Below are positions 16,978-27,154 of a DNA stretch of 64,000 nt, piece by piece (the first letter of the stretch is position 1; each line of letters starts with the position of its first letter). Both the position numbers and the translations under genes were made by a program. The stretch is from positions 310,001 to 374,000 of the forward strand of contig NZ_VCJR02000001.1 in the NCBI RefSeq assembly GCF_009712425.2. The letters are read 5' to 3'. Below the pieces are notes generated by a model that saw only the letters and a program-made list of their open reading frames with translations, searched no databases and had not been told where the DNA came from. The stretch comes from Aquisalinus luteolus. GTDB taxonomy: Bacteria > Pseudomonadota > Alphaproteobacteria > Caulobacterales > Parvularculaceae.

Positions 16978-17847
16978 TCAGGAGTGGAACCAGCGCTGCC
17001 GGATGGTTGCCGGGGTTTCCCCCGCCTCGCGCAGGGCGCGTATGGTCAGGGACTGGTCACGCTTGGAGAATTTCTTGCCGTCACGGCCGGTTAGCAGGCG
17101 ATGGTGGCGGTAAATCGGCTCCGGGAAGCCCAGCAGGCGCTGGATCAGCCGGTGAAGGTGCGTGGAAAAGAACAGGTCCTGCCCGCGAATCACATGGGTT
17201 ATGCCTTGCAGGGCGTCGTCATGGGTACAGGCGAGGTGATAGCTGGTGCCGATATCCTTGCGGGCGATGATGACGTCGCCGAAAATTTCCGGAGTGGCGT
17301 GGATTTCACCGGATTCGCCGCTCGGCCCTTCGCCTTCCTCAATGAAGGACAGCGTGTCGAAATCGTCGCCGAGATGCTGGCGGACGGCGTCCATGGACAG
17401 GCGCCAGGCGAAGGGCTCGCCCGCCCGGAGCTTTTCCTGCTCCATTTCCGCGGGCAGCGGACCGCCCATGAAGACCGGTCCCTCCGGGCCCTCAGCGCCC
17501 AGATGCGGCGCCCGGGTGATCTCCGCTGCAATCTCCTTGCGGGTGAGGAAGCAGCGATAGACGAGCATTTTCTCGATCAGCGGGGCGAGAGCCGCATCAT
17601 AGTCGGCCAGATGCTGCGACTGGATCCGCACCGGCTCGTCCCATTCCAGCCCCAGCCAGGCGAGATCTTCCAGCTTGGCTTGGGTATATTCCGGCAGGCA
17701 GCGTGTCCGATCGATATCCTCGATGCGCAGGATGAAGCGTCCGCCTGCAGCCTGCGCCGCTTCCCAGACCTGAAGGGCCGCAAAGGCCGTGCCCACATGC
17801 ATATGGCCGGTGGGCGAGGGGGCAAAGCGGGTGACGAAATCGCTCAT
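16978..17847 (-). CDS. gluQ: glutamyl-Q tRNA(Asp) synthetase
   Basis: The 289-residue enzyme attaches glutamate to queuosine in tRNA(Asp). It resembles the catalytic half of GluRS: a HIGH-like SPTGHMHVG at residues 11-19 and a KMSKS-like GKKFSKRD near the C-terminus, with no anticodon-binding domain. The start MSDFVTRFAPSP is the family's usual one. The zinc knuckle is degenerate: only Cys99 of the expected C-x-C remains (YRCFLTRK), and the later Tyr/Cys ligands are absent. It overlaps the CPBP gene by 4 bases and belongs to a tldD-CPBP-gluQ operon. Confidence 0.93.
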   Translation of the reverse strand: MSDFVTRFAPSPTGHMHVGTAFAALQVWEAAQAAGGRFILRIEDIDRTRCLPEYTQAKLEDLAWLGLEWDEPVRIQSQHLADYDAALAPLIEKMLVYRCFLTRKEIAAEITRAPHLGAEGPEGPVFMGGPLPAEMEQEKLRAGEPFAWRLSMDAVRQHLGDDFDTLSFIEEGEGPSGESGEIHATPEIFGDVIIARKDIGTSYHLACTHDDALQGITHVIRGQDLFFSTHLHRLIQRLLGFPEPIYRHHRLLTGRDGKKFSKRDQSLTIRALREAGETPATIRQRWFHS

Positions 17848-18335
17848 GCGCCGATAAACTGTTCGCCGCCGAACAGCCCTTTCCAGCCAGTCACCGTCAG
17901 CCAGTGCATCAGGGTCGCCGGCACGATGCTCCGTGTCATGACCGTTGACATCGTGCAGGCGAGGCCGAGACCCGCTGCGATGATCAGGAAGCGTGGATCG
18001 AAAAAGAGGATGCGGACTTCGGCCAAGAACAGCCACGCGTTCAGTGGGTGCCAGAGAATGAAGAGAGCAAGTGATATAGCGCCCCAGAAGAAGGCCCGAC
18101 CGCGCGTCGCCCAGAGCAGAGGAGCCCGAAAAAAAAGCTCCTCCAGCAGGGAAGGGATCACTAGCGCGATGAGCGCCATTGCGAGGAGACCGCTGCCATC
18201 CGGCTGCCAACGCAAAATGCCTGTCTCCAGACCGAACAGAACCGAAATTGCAGCAAAAAGAAAATAGATCAGCCCACTGAGCAACCAGCCCCGCCTGTCA
18301 GGCAGGGCGGTGAGGCGTTGTAGTCCCCCCGGCAA
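17844..18335 (-). CDS. CPBP-family intramembrane glutamic protease
   Basis: The 163-residue protein has about four membrane helices and the CPBP (CAAX-protease/bacteriocin-processing) motifs: EELFFR with Glu65-Glu66 and a later FILWHPLNAW with His96. Members of this family include prenyl-protein proteases and bacteriocin self-immunity proteins. The bacterial substrate is usually unknown. It starts at a TTG 4 bases after the tldD stop and overlaps gluQ by 4 bases, so it is translationally coupled to both. The start codon is the weakest point. Confidence 0.83.
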   Translation of the reverse strand: MPGGLQRLTALPDRRGWLLSGLIYFLFAAISVLFGLETGILRWQPDGSGLLAMALIALVIPSLLEELFFRAPLLWATRGRAFFWGAISLALFILWHPLNAWLFLAEVRILFFDPRFLIIAAGLGLACTMSTVMTRSIVPATLMHWLTVTGWKGLFGGEQFIGA

Positions 18336-18339
18336 CGGC

Positions 18340-19758
18340 TTACGCTCCGGCGCCGCCGACGGTCAGCTTGTCGATCTTCAGGCTTGGCTGGCCGACGCCG
18401 ACTGGCACGCCCTGTCCGCCCTTGCCGCAGACACCGATGCCGGGGTCGAGGGCAAGGTCGTTGCCAATCATCGAAACCTGGTGGAGGACGCTCGGGCCAT
18501 TGCCGATCAGCGCAACGTTTTTCAGCGGCGCGCCGACTTTGCCGTTCTGCACGCGATACGCCTCGGTGCAGTTGAACACGAACTTGCCGGAGGTGATGTC
18601 GACCTGGCCGCCGGAGAAGTTGACGGCGAAGATGCCGTCTTTCACCGAGGCGATCATCTCTTCCTGAGTATGATTGCCGGCGAGCATGAAGGTGTTCGTC
18701 ATGCGCGGCATCGGCTGGTATTCATAGCTCTCGCGGCGGCCATTGCCGGTCGCCTTCATGCCCATCAGCCGGGCATTCAGCCGGTCCTGCATGTAGCCGG
18801 TCAGGATACCGTCTTCGATCAGCGTGGTGCGCGAGGTCGGGGTGCCTTCATCGTCCACCGTCAGCGAGCCGCGGCGCTTTTCCATGGTGCCATCGTCGAT
18901 GACGGTGACGCCCGGGGCGGCAACGCGCTGGCCCATCAGGCCGGCAAAGGCGGAGGTGCCCTTGCGGTTGAAATCGCCTTCAAGGCCATGGCCGACAGCC
19001 TCGTGCAGCAGGACGCCGGTCCAGCCATTGCCGAGCACGACTTCCATCTCGCCCGCGGGGGCAGCTTCTGCTTCGAGATTGACCAGCGCCTGTCGCAGGG
19101 CCTCGTCTACCTGCGGTTTCCACGCGGTCGGGTCGATATAGGTGGCATAGCCCTGACGACCGCCAAAGCCACAGGAGCCTGATTCCTGCCGGTCGCCATC
19201 GCCGGCGGTGACAGAGACGTTGAGACGGACGAGGGGGCGCACATCGCGCACCAGCTGGCCGCCGGGGCGCATGATCTCGACAACAACCCACTCGCCGGCG
19301 AGCGAGCAGGAGACCTGCCGCACGCGGCTGTCGAGATCACGGGCATAGGAATTGATCTCTTCCAGCAGGCGGGTCTTGGTCGCGAAATCGACTTCTTCCA
19401 GCGGATTGGTATCCTCGTAAAGCCGCAGATTGGTCTTGGCCGGGCCGTCGGCGAGGGTGCCGGTATGGCCGGAGCGGATCGCCTGCACCGAATCAGCCGC
19501 ACGGCGCAGGGCTGCCTCGGAAAACTCCGACGTATGGGCATAGCCGGTCGTCTCGCCGAGGACCGAGCGCAGGCCGAAGCCCGAGGAGACGTCGTAACTG
19601 GCTGTTTTCAGACGGTTATCGTCGAAAACGAAGGCCTCCGACTGGGAATATTCGAGGTAAAGCTCGCCATCATCGGTCTGGTGCAGCGCGTCGTCGAGAA
19701 TCGCCTGAGTGCGGGAACGGTCGAGGTCTGTGCGGGAAAAGAAAAAGGAATCTGACAT
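18340..19758 (-). CDS. tldD: metalloprotease TldD
   Basis: The 472-residue protein is TldD, which acts with TldE/PmbA as a zinc protease of small unfolded peptides. The metal motif is HEAVGHGLEGD with His252, Glu253 and His257. The C-terminal domain contains GVCGKGGQGVPVG, with the Cys metal ligand. Length is normal. It is divergent from coxB, a common alphaproteobacterial arrangement, and leads a tldD-CPBP-gluQ operon. The partner tldE is not in the window. Confidence 0.96.
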   Translation of the reverse strand: MSDSFFFSRTDLDRSRTQAILDDALHQTDDGELYLEYSQSEAFVFDDNRLKTASYDVSSGFGLRSVLGETTGYAHTSEFSEAALRRAADSVQAIRSGHTGTLADGPAKTNLRLYEDTNPLEEVDFATKTRLLEEINSYARDLDSRVRQVSCSLAGEWVVVEIMRPGGQLVRDVRPLVRLNVSVTAGDGDRQESGSCGFGGRQGYATYIDPTAWKPQVDEALRQALVNLEAEAAPAGEMEVVLGNGWTGVLLHEAVGHGLEGDFNRKGTSAFAGLMGQRVAAPGVTVIDDGTMEKRRGSLTVDDEGTPTSRTTLIEDGILTGYMQDRLNARLMGMKATGNGRRESYEYQPMPRMTNTFMLAGNHTQEEMIASVKDGIFAVNFSGGQVDITSGKFVFNCTEAYRVQNGKVGAPLKNVALIGNGPSVLHQVSMIGNDLALDPGIGVCGKGGQGVPVGVGQPSLKIDKLTVGGAGA

Positions 19759-20030
19759 GCCTCATATGTGAGCCAAGCGCAGCACCTGCGCAAGGGGTGC
19801 CAGTTGCGCCTTGATGTGCCGCGTGCCTGGCATATGCAAATTGTGAAGAGGGCAGCCGGACCATGTGCCTTCCGGTGATCCCCGTTGCAGGTGAAAAGAA
19901 GCCTGTTCTTCCGGAAAAAATCCCGGTAAAGGCGCTTGATGCGACCATTTATCCGGCGCATAAGCGGTGCAAATTATCGAGGGATGGGCGTATAAGACGC
20001 TCACGTTCAGCCAGACTGACAAAAAACGGA

Positions 20031-21224
20031 ATGAAGTCCGAGATGACAATGACGAATATCTTCAAGACCTCCATCGCCACGCTGGCCATTCTTGCCGGTA
20101 CGACGCTGTTGGCCGCGCATGCCCAGGTTCCCACGGATGGCGAGCTTGGCTTCCAGGCTGCCGCGACGCCGCTGGCAGAGGAAGTGCACCGTTTCCACAA
20201 TGTGGTGCTGTTGCCTATCATCACCTTCATCAGCCTTTTCGTGCTCGGGCTGCTGATCTGGGTCATCTTGCGCTATAACCGCCGCGCCAATCCGGTCGCC
20301 CGCAAGTTTTCGCACAACACGACGGTCGAGGTTCTGTGGACGCTGATCCCGATCTTCATTCTCGCCTACATCGCTGTTTTCTCCTTCGACCTGCTGTACA
20401 AGGAAGACGTCCTGCCTGACGGGCAAAAGGTGAGCTATGTCAGCGATGGTACATCGACGGCCTATGCGTTCGAGAATGACTTCCAGCAAGACCGTATGGT
20501 CACGCAGTCCAGGCATATGGAAGTCTATGTGACATCGCCTGCAGGTGAGCGCACCAGGCTCGCCAGTGACGCCTACTCCCTTGAGGGGCTTGGCACGCCG
20601 GAAGTTCTTGTCAGTCTTGAAAGCGCACCGGCTGCCGGTTCAGAGATCACCGTTGTCGGTGGCCGTTCGCGTATAGGCCGCGGCAAGTTTCTCGACCTCT
20701 TCGGCGAGGACAATTCCGAGATCGCGACCCGCCCGACCCTGACGATCAAGGCGACAGGGTATCAGTGGGGCTGGAACTATGCCTATCCAGATTACGGCGA
20801 CTTCGAGTTCGACGCCCTGCTGGCCCAGAAAGATGATCTGGAAGATTCCTCGCTCTACCTGCTAGCCGCAACGAATGACATCGTCGTTCCTGCCGGCGAG
20901 ACGGTGCGCATCATCACCACGGCGCGCGACGTGATTCACTCCTGGGCGATGCCGGCCTTCACGCTGAAGATCGACGCCGTGCCGGGCCGCCTGAACGAAA
21001 CCTGGTTCCGTGCGCCGTCAACGCCGGGCACGACCTATTACGGCCAGTGCTCCGAGATCTGCGGCAAGGACCACGCCTATATGCCGATTGGCCTGCGGGT
21101 CGTCTCCGATGCCGAATTCGAGGCATGGGTCGACGAGCAGCGCGCGCTGGCTGGCATGGACCCGTATTTTGACAATGAAACAAGACTTGCCGACGCTGCC
21201 GACAGCAGCGACGCGGCCCAGTAA
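20031..21224 (+). CDS. coxB: cytochrome c oxidase subunit II, with insertion
   Basis: With the ATG at 20031 the protein has 397 residues: signal peptide (about 1-32), two membrane helices (57-80 and 99-119), and a C-terminal CuA domain. Copper ligands are visible: His303 (DVIHSWAMP), Cys340, Glu342, Cys344, His348 and Met351 (YYGQCSEICGKDHAYMPIG). The electron-entry aromatic region is GYQWGWNYAYP at 243-253. An insertion of about 105 residues (129-234) separates helix 2 from the CuA domain; most family members have only a short link there. ATGs at 20043 and 20049 are other possible starts. It is first in the oxidase operon. Confidence 0.95.
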   Translation: MKSEMTMTNIFKTSIATLAILAGTTLLAAHAQVPTDGELGFQAAATPLAEEVHRFHNVVLLPIITFISLFVLGLLIWVILRYNRRANPVARKFSHNTTVEVLWTLIPIFILAYIAVFSFDLLYKEDVLPDGQKVSYVSDGTSTAYAFENDFQQDRMVTQSRHMEVYVTSPAGERTRLASDAYSLEGLGTPEVLVSLESAPAAGSEITVVGGRSRIGRGKFLDLFGEDNSEIATRPTLTIKATGYQWGWNYAYPDYGDFEFDALLAQKDDLEDSSLYLLAATNDIVVPAGETVRIITTARDVIHSWAMPAFTLKIDAVPGRLNETWFRAPSTPGTTYYGQCSEICGKDHAYMPIGLRVVSDAEFEAWVDEQRALAGMDPYFDNETRLADAADSSDAAQ

Positions 21225-21241
21225 GAAGACAAGAGGGTTAA

Positions 21242-22903
<1,662 letters not shown>

Positions 22904-22930
22904 GGCAATCGGGATCATCACCTGAACGAG

Positions 22931-22957
22931 GGCCGGGCTGTATCAGCCCGGCCTTTT
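22931..22957 (+). terminator. hairpin terminator after ctaD
   Basis: A perfect 10-bp stem GGCCGGGCTG/CAGCCCGGCC with loop TAT is followed by four T. It lies between ctaD and ctaB and probably lowers transcription of the assembly genes relative to the structural pair coxB-ctaD. Confidence 0.85.
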
Positions 22958-23021
22958 CATATGCTCTTTCAGGCAGGGCTATCTTGTCCTGGGCGGGCAA
23001 AAAGAGCATAAGCAGCCGGAA

Positions 23022-23951
23022 ATGACCGACCATCTGACAGACGATCAAAACGAGACGCTGGCCTTCAACCTGGCTCAGCCCGGCGATTATTTCGCGCTGT
23101 TGAAGCCGCGTGTGATGTCGCTCGTCATCTTCACCGCGCTGGTCGGCATGGTCGCCGCACCGGGTGCCATCGACAACTGGCCTTTAGCGCTGATCTCCCT
23201 GCTTGCCATCTCTGTCGGGGCAGGGGCCTCCGGCGCGCTGAACATGTGGTGGGATTCAGACATCGACGCCGTCATGTCCCGCACGAAGGGCCGGCCGATC
23301 CCCTCCGGCAAGGTCCAGCGCGCAGACGCCTTCGGTTTCGGGCTGTTCCTGTCGGTCCTGTCGGTCATCGTTCTGGCGCTCGCCGCCAATTACCTGGCCG
23401 CCGGTCTCCTGGCCTTCACCATCTTCTTTTATGCCGTCATCTATTCGATGTTTCTGAAGCGCTCGACACCGCAGAACATCGTGATCGGCGGCGCGGCAGG
23501 GGCCTTGCCGCCGGTTGTCGGCTGGGCGGCGGTCACCGGCACGGCGCCGCTGGAAGCCTGGCTCCTCTTCGCCATCATCTTCTTCTGGACGCCGCCGCAT
23601 TTCTGGGCGCTGTCCCTGTTCAAGAGCGAGGATTACGAGGCAGCGGGCATCCCGATGATGCCGAACGTCAAGGGTGAGGCCCGCACGAAGCTGGAAATCC
23701 TGATCTACACCGTGATCGTCGCGGCGATTGCTATCACGCCGGTCTTCTTCGCGTTCGCCAGCTGGCTCTATGGTGCCGTCGCCGTGATTCTGGGGGGCGT
23801 GTTCCTCGCCGGATCGATCCGCTTGTATGCGGCGAAGGACGAGGCTGCGACGATGCGTGCCTCCAAATCCCTGTTCGGTTTCTCTATATTCTACCTATTC
23901 CTGATCTATGCCGCCTTGCTGGCGGAACACCTGCTGGGGCTGCATGGCTGA
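23022..23951 (+). CDS. ctaB: protoheme IX farnesyltransferase
   Basis: The 309-residue membrane enzyme converts heme b to heme O for the oxidase. It has a UbiA prenyltransferase fold with eight to nine helices. The first Asp-rich motif is [19 protein letters not shown] and the second region is [19 protein letters not shown]. Length is normal. It begins an assembly gene group (ctaB, CoxF-like, ctaG) and its stop overlaps the next start by 8 bases. No ctaA gene (heme A synthase) is visible in the window. Confidence 0.96.
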   Translation: MTDHLTDDQNETLAFNLAQPGDYFALLKPRVMSLVIFTALVGMVAAPGAIDNWPLALISLLAISVGAGASGALNMWWDSDIDAVMSRTKGRPIPSGKVQRADAFGFGLFLSVLSVIVLALAANYLAAGLLAFTIFFYAVIYSMFLKRSTPQNIVIGGAAGALPPVVGWAAVTGTAPLEAWLLFAIIFFWTPPHFWALSLFKSEDYEAAGIPMMPNVKGEARTKLEILIYTVIVAAIAITPVFFAFASWLYGAVAVILGGVFLAGSIRLYAAKDEAATMRASKSLFGFSIFYLFLIYAALLAEHLLGLHG

Positions 23952-24267
23952 CAATAACGACAAGAAGACGGAAATTGCTGAAGGCGCTGTAGAGGACCGG
24001 CGCTACCGCGCTCAGTCCACGGATGAGGCTGCGGAACAGCTCGATCGCGACGCTGCGGAAAGCGACAGCGGCCAGGGGCATACCGGGCATGATGACTTCC
24101 TCTCTGCACGCGATGCCCGCGCCACGGGCGAACATTACCGCATGACGCCAGAGGAAGAGAAAAGCCGGAAGCGCCGCTCCATCGCCATCGCGCTCGGCAT
24201 CGTCGCTTTTGTCGTCCTGATCTATCTCATCACCATGCTGCGCCTTGCCGAGAATGTTGGAGGCTGA
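23944..24267 (+). CDS. CoxF-like small membrane protein of the oxidase operon
   Basis: The 107-residue protein has a long charged N-terminal part (residues 1-80, rich in Asp, Glu and Arg) and one C-terminal membrane helix in [21 protein letters not shown]. The segment [18 protein letters not shown] followed by LRLAENVGG resembles the short CoxF proteins found between ctaB and ctaG in alphaproteobacteria, which are usually only about 50 residues. The roughly 60-residue acidic extension is unusual. It overlaps ctaB by 8 bases and is 3 bases from ctaG. Its role in assembly is inferred from position. Confidence 0.75.
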   Translation: MADNNDKKTEIAEGAVEDRRYRAQSTDEAAEQLDRDAAESDSGQGHTGHDDFLSARDARATGEHYRMTPEEEKSRKRRSIAIALGIVAFVVLIYLITMLRLAENVGG

Positions 24268-24270
24268 TCG

Positions 24271-24840
24271 ATGAATCGTAATTCGAAAACCGCGCTGACT
24301 GTCTGTGTGGTTGTGGCCGGCATGGTCGGCATGTCGTTCGCCGCTGTGCCCGCCTATCGCGCCTTCTGCCAGATCACAGGCTTTGATGGCACGACACAGC
24401 GTGCCGATGCACCGTCCCGCACTGTTATCGACCGGGAGATCACCGTGCGCTTCGACGCAACGACGGCCGACGGGCTGCCATGGCATTTCAAGCCGCAGCA
24501 GGTCTCCCAGACCTCAAAGGTCGGTCAGACCAATCTTGCCTATTACTCCGCGACCAATAATTCCGACGAGCCGGTCATCGGTACGGCCACCTTCAATGTC
24601 CAGCCGGCCAAGGCGGGTCTTTATTTCCGCAAGATCGAGTGCTTCTGCTTCACCGAGCAGGTGCTGCTGCCGGGCGAGACGATGGACATGCCGGTTACCT
24701 ATTTCGTCGATCCGGCGATCGAGGACGAGGACAATCTCGACGATGTCTTCGAGATCACGCTGTCCTACACCTTCTATCGCGATGAAAAGGCCGAAGCACG
24801 CGAACTCGCTGCCCTGCCGGGACAATCCGGCGACCTTTGA
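24271..24840 (+). CDS. ctaG: cytochrome c oxidase copper chaperone CtaG (Cox11)
   Basis: The 189-residue protein inserts copper into the CuB site of subunit I. It has one N-terminal membrane helix (residues 9-29) and a periplasmic domain with the copper motif IECFCFTEQ. The preceding FQPAKAG-like NVQPAKAGLYF and the following LLPGETMDMPVTYFVDP are family hallmarks. AYRAFCQITGF after the helix contains another conserved Cys. It lies in the usual place between the CoxF-like gene and ctaE. Confidence 0.96.
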   Translation: MNRNSKTALTVCVVVAGMVGMSFAAVPAYRAFCQITGFDGTTQRADAPSRTVIDREITVRFDATTADGLPWHFKPQQVSQTSKVGQTNLAYYSATNNSDEPVIGTATFNVQPAKAGLYFRKIECFCFTEQVLLPGETMDMPVTYFVDPAIEDEDNLDDVFEITLSYTFYRDEKAEARELAALPGQSGDL

Positions 24841-24974
24841 TCTTTTCCGGACCGTAGGGCCAAAATGTCCCGCCTGAAAACGGCATTGACCGTTTGAAAT
24901 TCCTGCACAAGCAGGCTAGAGAACCCTCTAAATGTCTTTATGACGTCGCGTTAAGATAAGAAGGATACTGCCCG

Positions 24975-25922
24975 ATGGCCGGTGCCGTTAAACACGATTA
25001 TCACCTCGTCAATCCGAGCCCTTGGCCGCTCCTCGGCTCTGTTTCCGCCATGATCATGATGCTGGGCGCCGTAACCTGGGCGCATTCAGGTGCCAATGAG
25101 AACGGCGTAGAGGTTGCAGGCCTTTTTGCCCTCAAGGGTAACTGGATCTTCTTCTTCGGTCTTGCCGGCGTCCTTTTCACCATGTTCGGCTGGTGGCGCG
25201 ACATCATCAAGGAAAGCCTCAAGGGCGAGAACACTGCGCCGGTCATCCGCATCGGCCTGCGCTATGGTATGGTGCTGTTCATCGCTTCCGAGGTCATGTT
25301 CTTCGCCGCCTGGTTCTGGGCGTTCTTCGGGGCAGCCCTGTTCCCGGGCGCTGGCGATCCGGTCTTGCTGGCGGACGGCACACAGATGCTGAACGCCAAT
25401 GGCGATCCGGCTTACATGATGAATGAAGGCCGCTTCTATGCCACGGGCGCGCAATGGCCGCCGGTTGGTGTCGAGCCGCTGTCCGCATGGCAGCTGCCAT
25501 TGATCAACACGCTGATCCTGCTGCTCTCCGGCACGACCGTCACATGGGCGCACCACGCCATCACCATTGGCGACCAGAAGGGTTTCGTTCAGGGCCTCGC
25601 CATCACCATCGCGCTCGGCGTCTTCTTCTCCTTCCTGCAGGCTGTCGAGTATTACGAGGCAATCGCCTATGGCCTGTTCTCGTTCTCCGGCGGCATCTAT
25701 GGCGGCTCCTTCTTCATGGCGACGGGCTTCCACGGCCTGCACGTGATCATCGGCACGCTGTTCCTTGCTGTCTGCCTTGGCCGTGCCCTTGCCGGTCACT
25801 TCACCAAGGACCGTCACTTCGGTTTCGAAGCTGCGGCCTGGTACTGGCACTTCGTCGACGTCGTCTGGCTGTTCCTGTTTGCTGCCATTTATGTGCTCGG
25901 CAATCAGGGCCTGCTGTCCTAG
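24975..25922 (+). CDS. ctaE: cytochrome c oxidase subunit III
   Basis: The 315-residue subunit has seven membrane helices and stabilises the oxidase core. Recognisable parts are YHLVNPSPWPL at the start, RYGMVLFIASEVMFFAAWFWAFF with the lipid-site region, TWAHHAI, and the last helices FHGLHVIIGTLFLAVCL and WYWHFVDVVWLFLFAAIYV. A loop after helix 3 is somewhat long. It starts 134 bases after ctaG, and this gap has no clear terminator. The next gene begins 6 bases after its stop. Confidence 0.97.
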   Translation: MAGAVKHDYHLVNPSPWPLLGSVSAMIMMLGAVTWAHSGANENGVEVAGLFALKGNWIFFFGLAGVLFTMFGWWRDIIKESLKGENTAPVIRIGLRYGMVLFIASEVMFFAAWFWAFFGAALFPGAGDPVLLADGTQMLNANGDPAYMMNEGRFYATGAQWPPVGVEPLSAWQLPLINTLILLLSGTTVTWAHHAITIGDQKGFVQGLAITIALGVFFSFLQAVEYYEAIAYGLFSFSGGIYGGSFFMATGFHGLHVIIGTLFLAVCLGRALAGHFTKDRHFGFEAAAWYWHFVDVVWLFLFAAIYVLGNQGLLS

Positions 25923-25928
25923 GCGTCC

Positions 25929-26336
25929 TTGGCCTATTATCCGCCTGTTTCCCCCCTTTCAGCGGGCATGGCATGCAAATGCCCCCGCTGCGGTCAGGGC
26001 AGGCTGTTCGACGGCTTCCTGAAGGTCGCAGAGCGGTGCCCGCGCTGCGGCCTTGACTATTCCCGCGCAGATTCCGGTGACGGGCCGGCCATCTTTCTCT
26101 TGTTCATTGTCGGGTTCATCGCCGTGCTGGTGCTGATCCTGCTGCGCTTCGGGTTCGGGGCACCGGCATGGGCGGCTTTGCTGGCCTCGCTGCTGTCCTG
26201 TGTCTTTGCGACATGGATATCGATCCGTCCCCTGAAGGCTTACATGATCGCCCTGCAATATGCCAACAAGGCACGTGAAGGGCAGCTGACAGAGGAAGGC
26301 AGCGACTGGTCCGATACCGATGGGGATGGGCGCTGA
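25929..26336 (+). CDS. DUF983 zinc-ribbon membrane protein
   Basis: The 135-residue protein (from a TTG at 25929; an ATG at 25968 is the alternative) has an N-terminal zinc ribbon with two C-P-R-C pairs (CKCPRCGQG and ERCPRCGLDY), then two membrane helices. DUF983 proteins are found beside surf1 or ctaE in most alphaproteobacterial oxidase operons. Their role in oxidase biogenesis is suspected but not shown. The stop overlaps the surf1 start by one base (TGATG), so translation is coupled. Confidence 0.9.
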   Translation: MAYYPPVSPLSAGMACKCPRCGQGRLFDGFLKVAERCPRCGLDYSRADSGDGPAIFLLFIVGFIAVLVLILLRFGFGAPAWAALLASLLSCVFATWISIRPLKAYMIALQYANKAREGQLTEEGSDWSDTDGDGR

Positions 26337-27106
26337 TGGCGTTCCGGTTCAAGCCTGTCCTGACGGTTTTTGCGCTGGTTGGCCTTGCCATCCTCATCTC
26401 GCTCGGCACATGGCAATTGCAGCGCCTTGAATGGAAGCGTGATCTCATTCAGACGGTCGAGACGCGCCTCGACCAGCAGCCAATCCCCTATGGTATCGCG
26501 CGTGACCGGCAGGCGCTGGGCGAATCCATGACCTATACGCCGGTGACGATTTCCGGCACTTATCTGCACGAGGAAGAGCGCCATGTCTTCGGAACCTATG
26601 AAGGCGAGCCGGGATGGAATGTCTTCACGCCGCTACAGGTAACGGCACCGGGTGCCGCCGTGGCGCCCCGCCATATCTGGGTCAATCGCGGCTTCGTCCC
26701 CGATCGGCTGAAGGACGCCGAATCTCGCATCGAGGGGCAGGTCGAAGGCACTGTCACGGTCACCGGCCTGTTCCGGATGCCTGAGGAACCAGCAGGTGTC
26801 GCCGGCATGGTCAGTGCACCGAGTAATCCCGAAAGCAATCAGTGGTATGTACGCGACCCGCGCCTGTTCGGCGCTGTTCCCATAATCGATGAGGATGGCG
26901 AGGTGACCGGCACAATCCTCTATGAAGATGGCGGTACCGGCACGTATATCGACAGCTTCGGGGCGGAGAACACGGCCAACTGGCCGCGCGGCGGTACCAC
27001 ACGGGTCACCTTCACCAACAGGCATCTCGAATATGCATGGACGTGGTTCGGCCTCGCAGCGACGCTACTGGCAATGTTTGTCCTTTTCTCGATGAAGCGC
27101 GACTGA
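26336..27106 (+). CDS. surf1: SURF1 family cytochrome oxidase assembly protein
   Basis: The 256-residue protein has two membrane helices, one at each end, with a periplasmic domain between. The first helix ends in the SURF1 signature LGTWQLQRLEWK. The second is at about residues 236-253 (WTWFGLAATLLAMFVLFS) and is preceded by FTNRHLEYAWTW. Bacterial Surf1 binds heme A and helps place it in subunit I. It is the last gene of the oxidase cluster; the BCCT gene follows after 48 bases. Confidence 0.95.
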   Translation: MAFRFKPVLTVFALVGLAILISLGTWQLQRLEWKRDLIQTVETRLDQQPIPYGIARDRQALGESMTYTPVTISGTYLHEEERHVFGTYEGEPGWNVFTPLQVTAPGAAVAPRHIWVNRGFVPDRLKDAESRIEGQVEGTVTVTGLFRMPEEPAGVAGMVSAPSNPESNQWYVRDPRLFGAVPIIDEDGEVTGTILYEDGGTGTYIDSFGAENTANWPRGGTTRVTFTNRHLEYAWTWFGLAATLLAMFVLFSMKRD

Positions 27107-27154
27107 ATTTCGTGTCGGTTGCGCTGAGGGGCAGGGCTGTTAAGCTCGCCCGCA

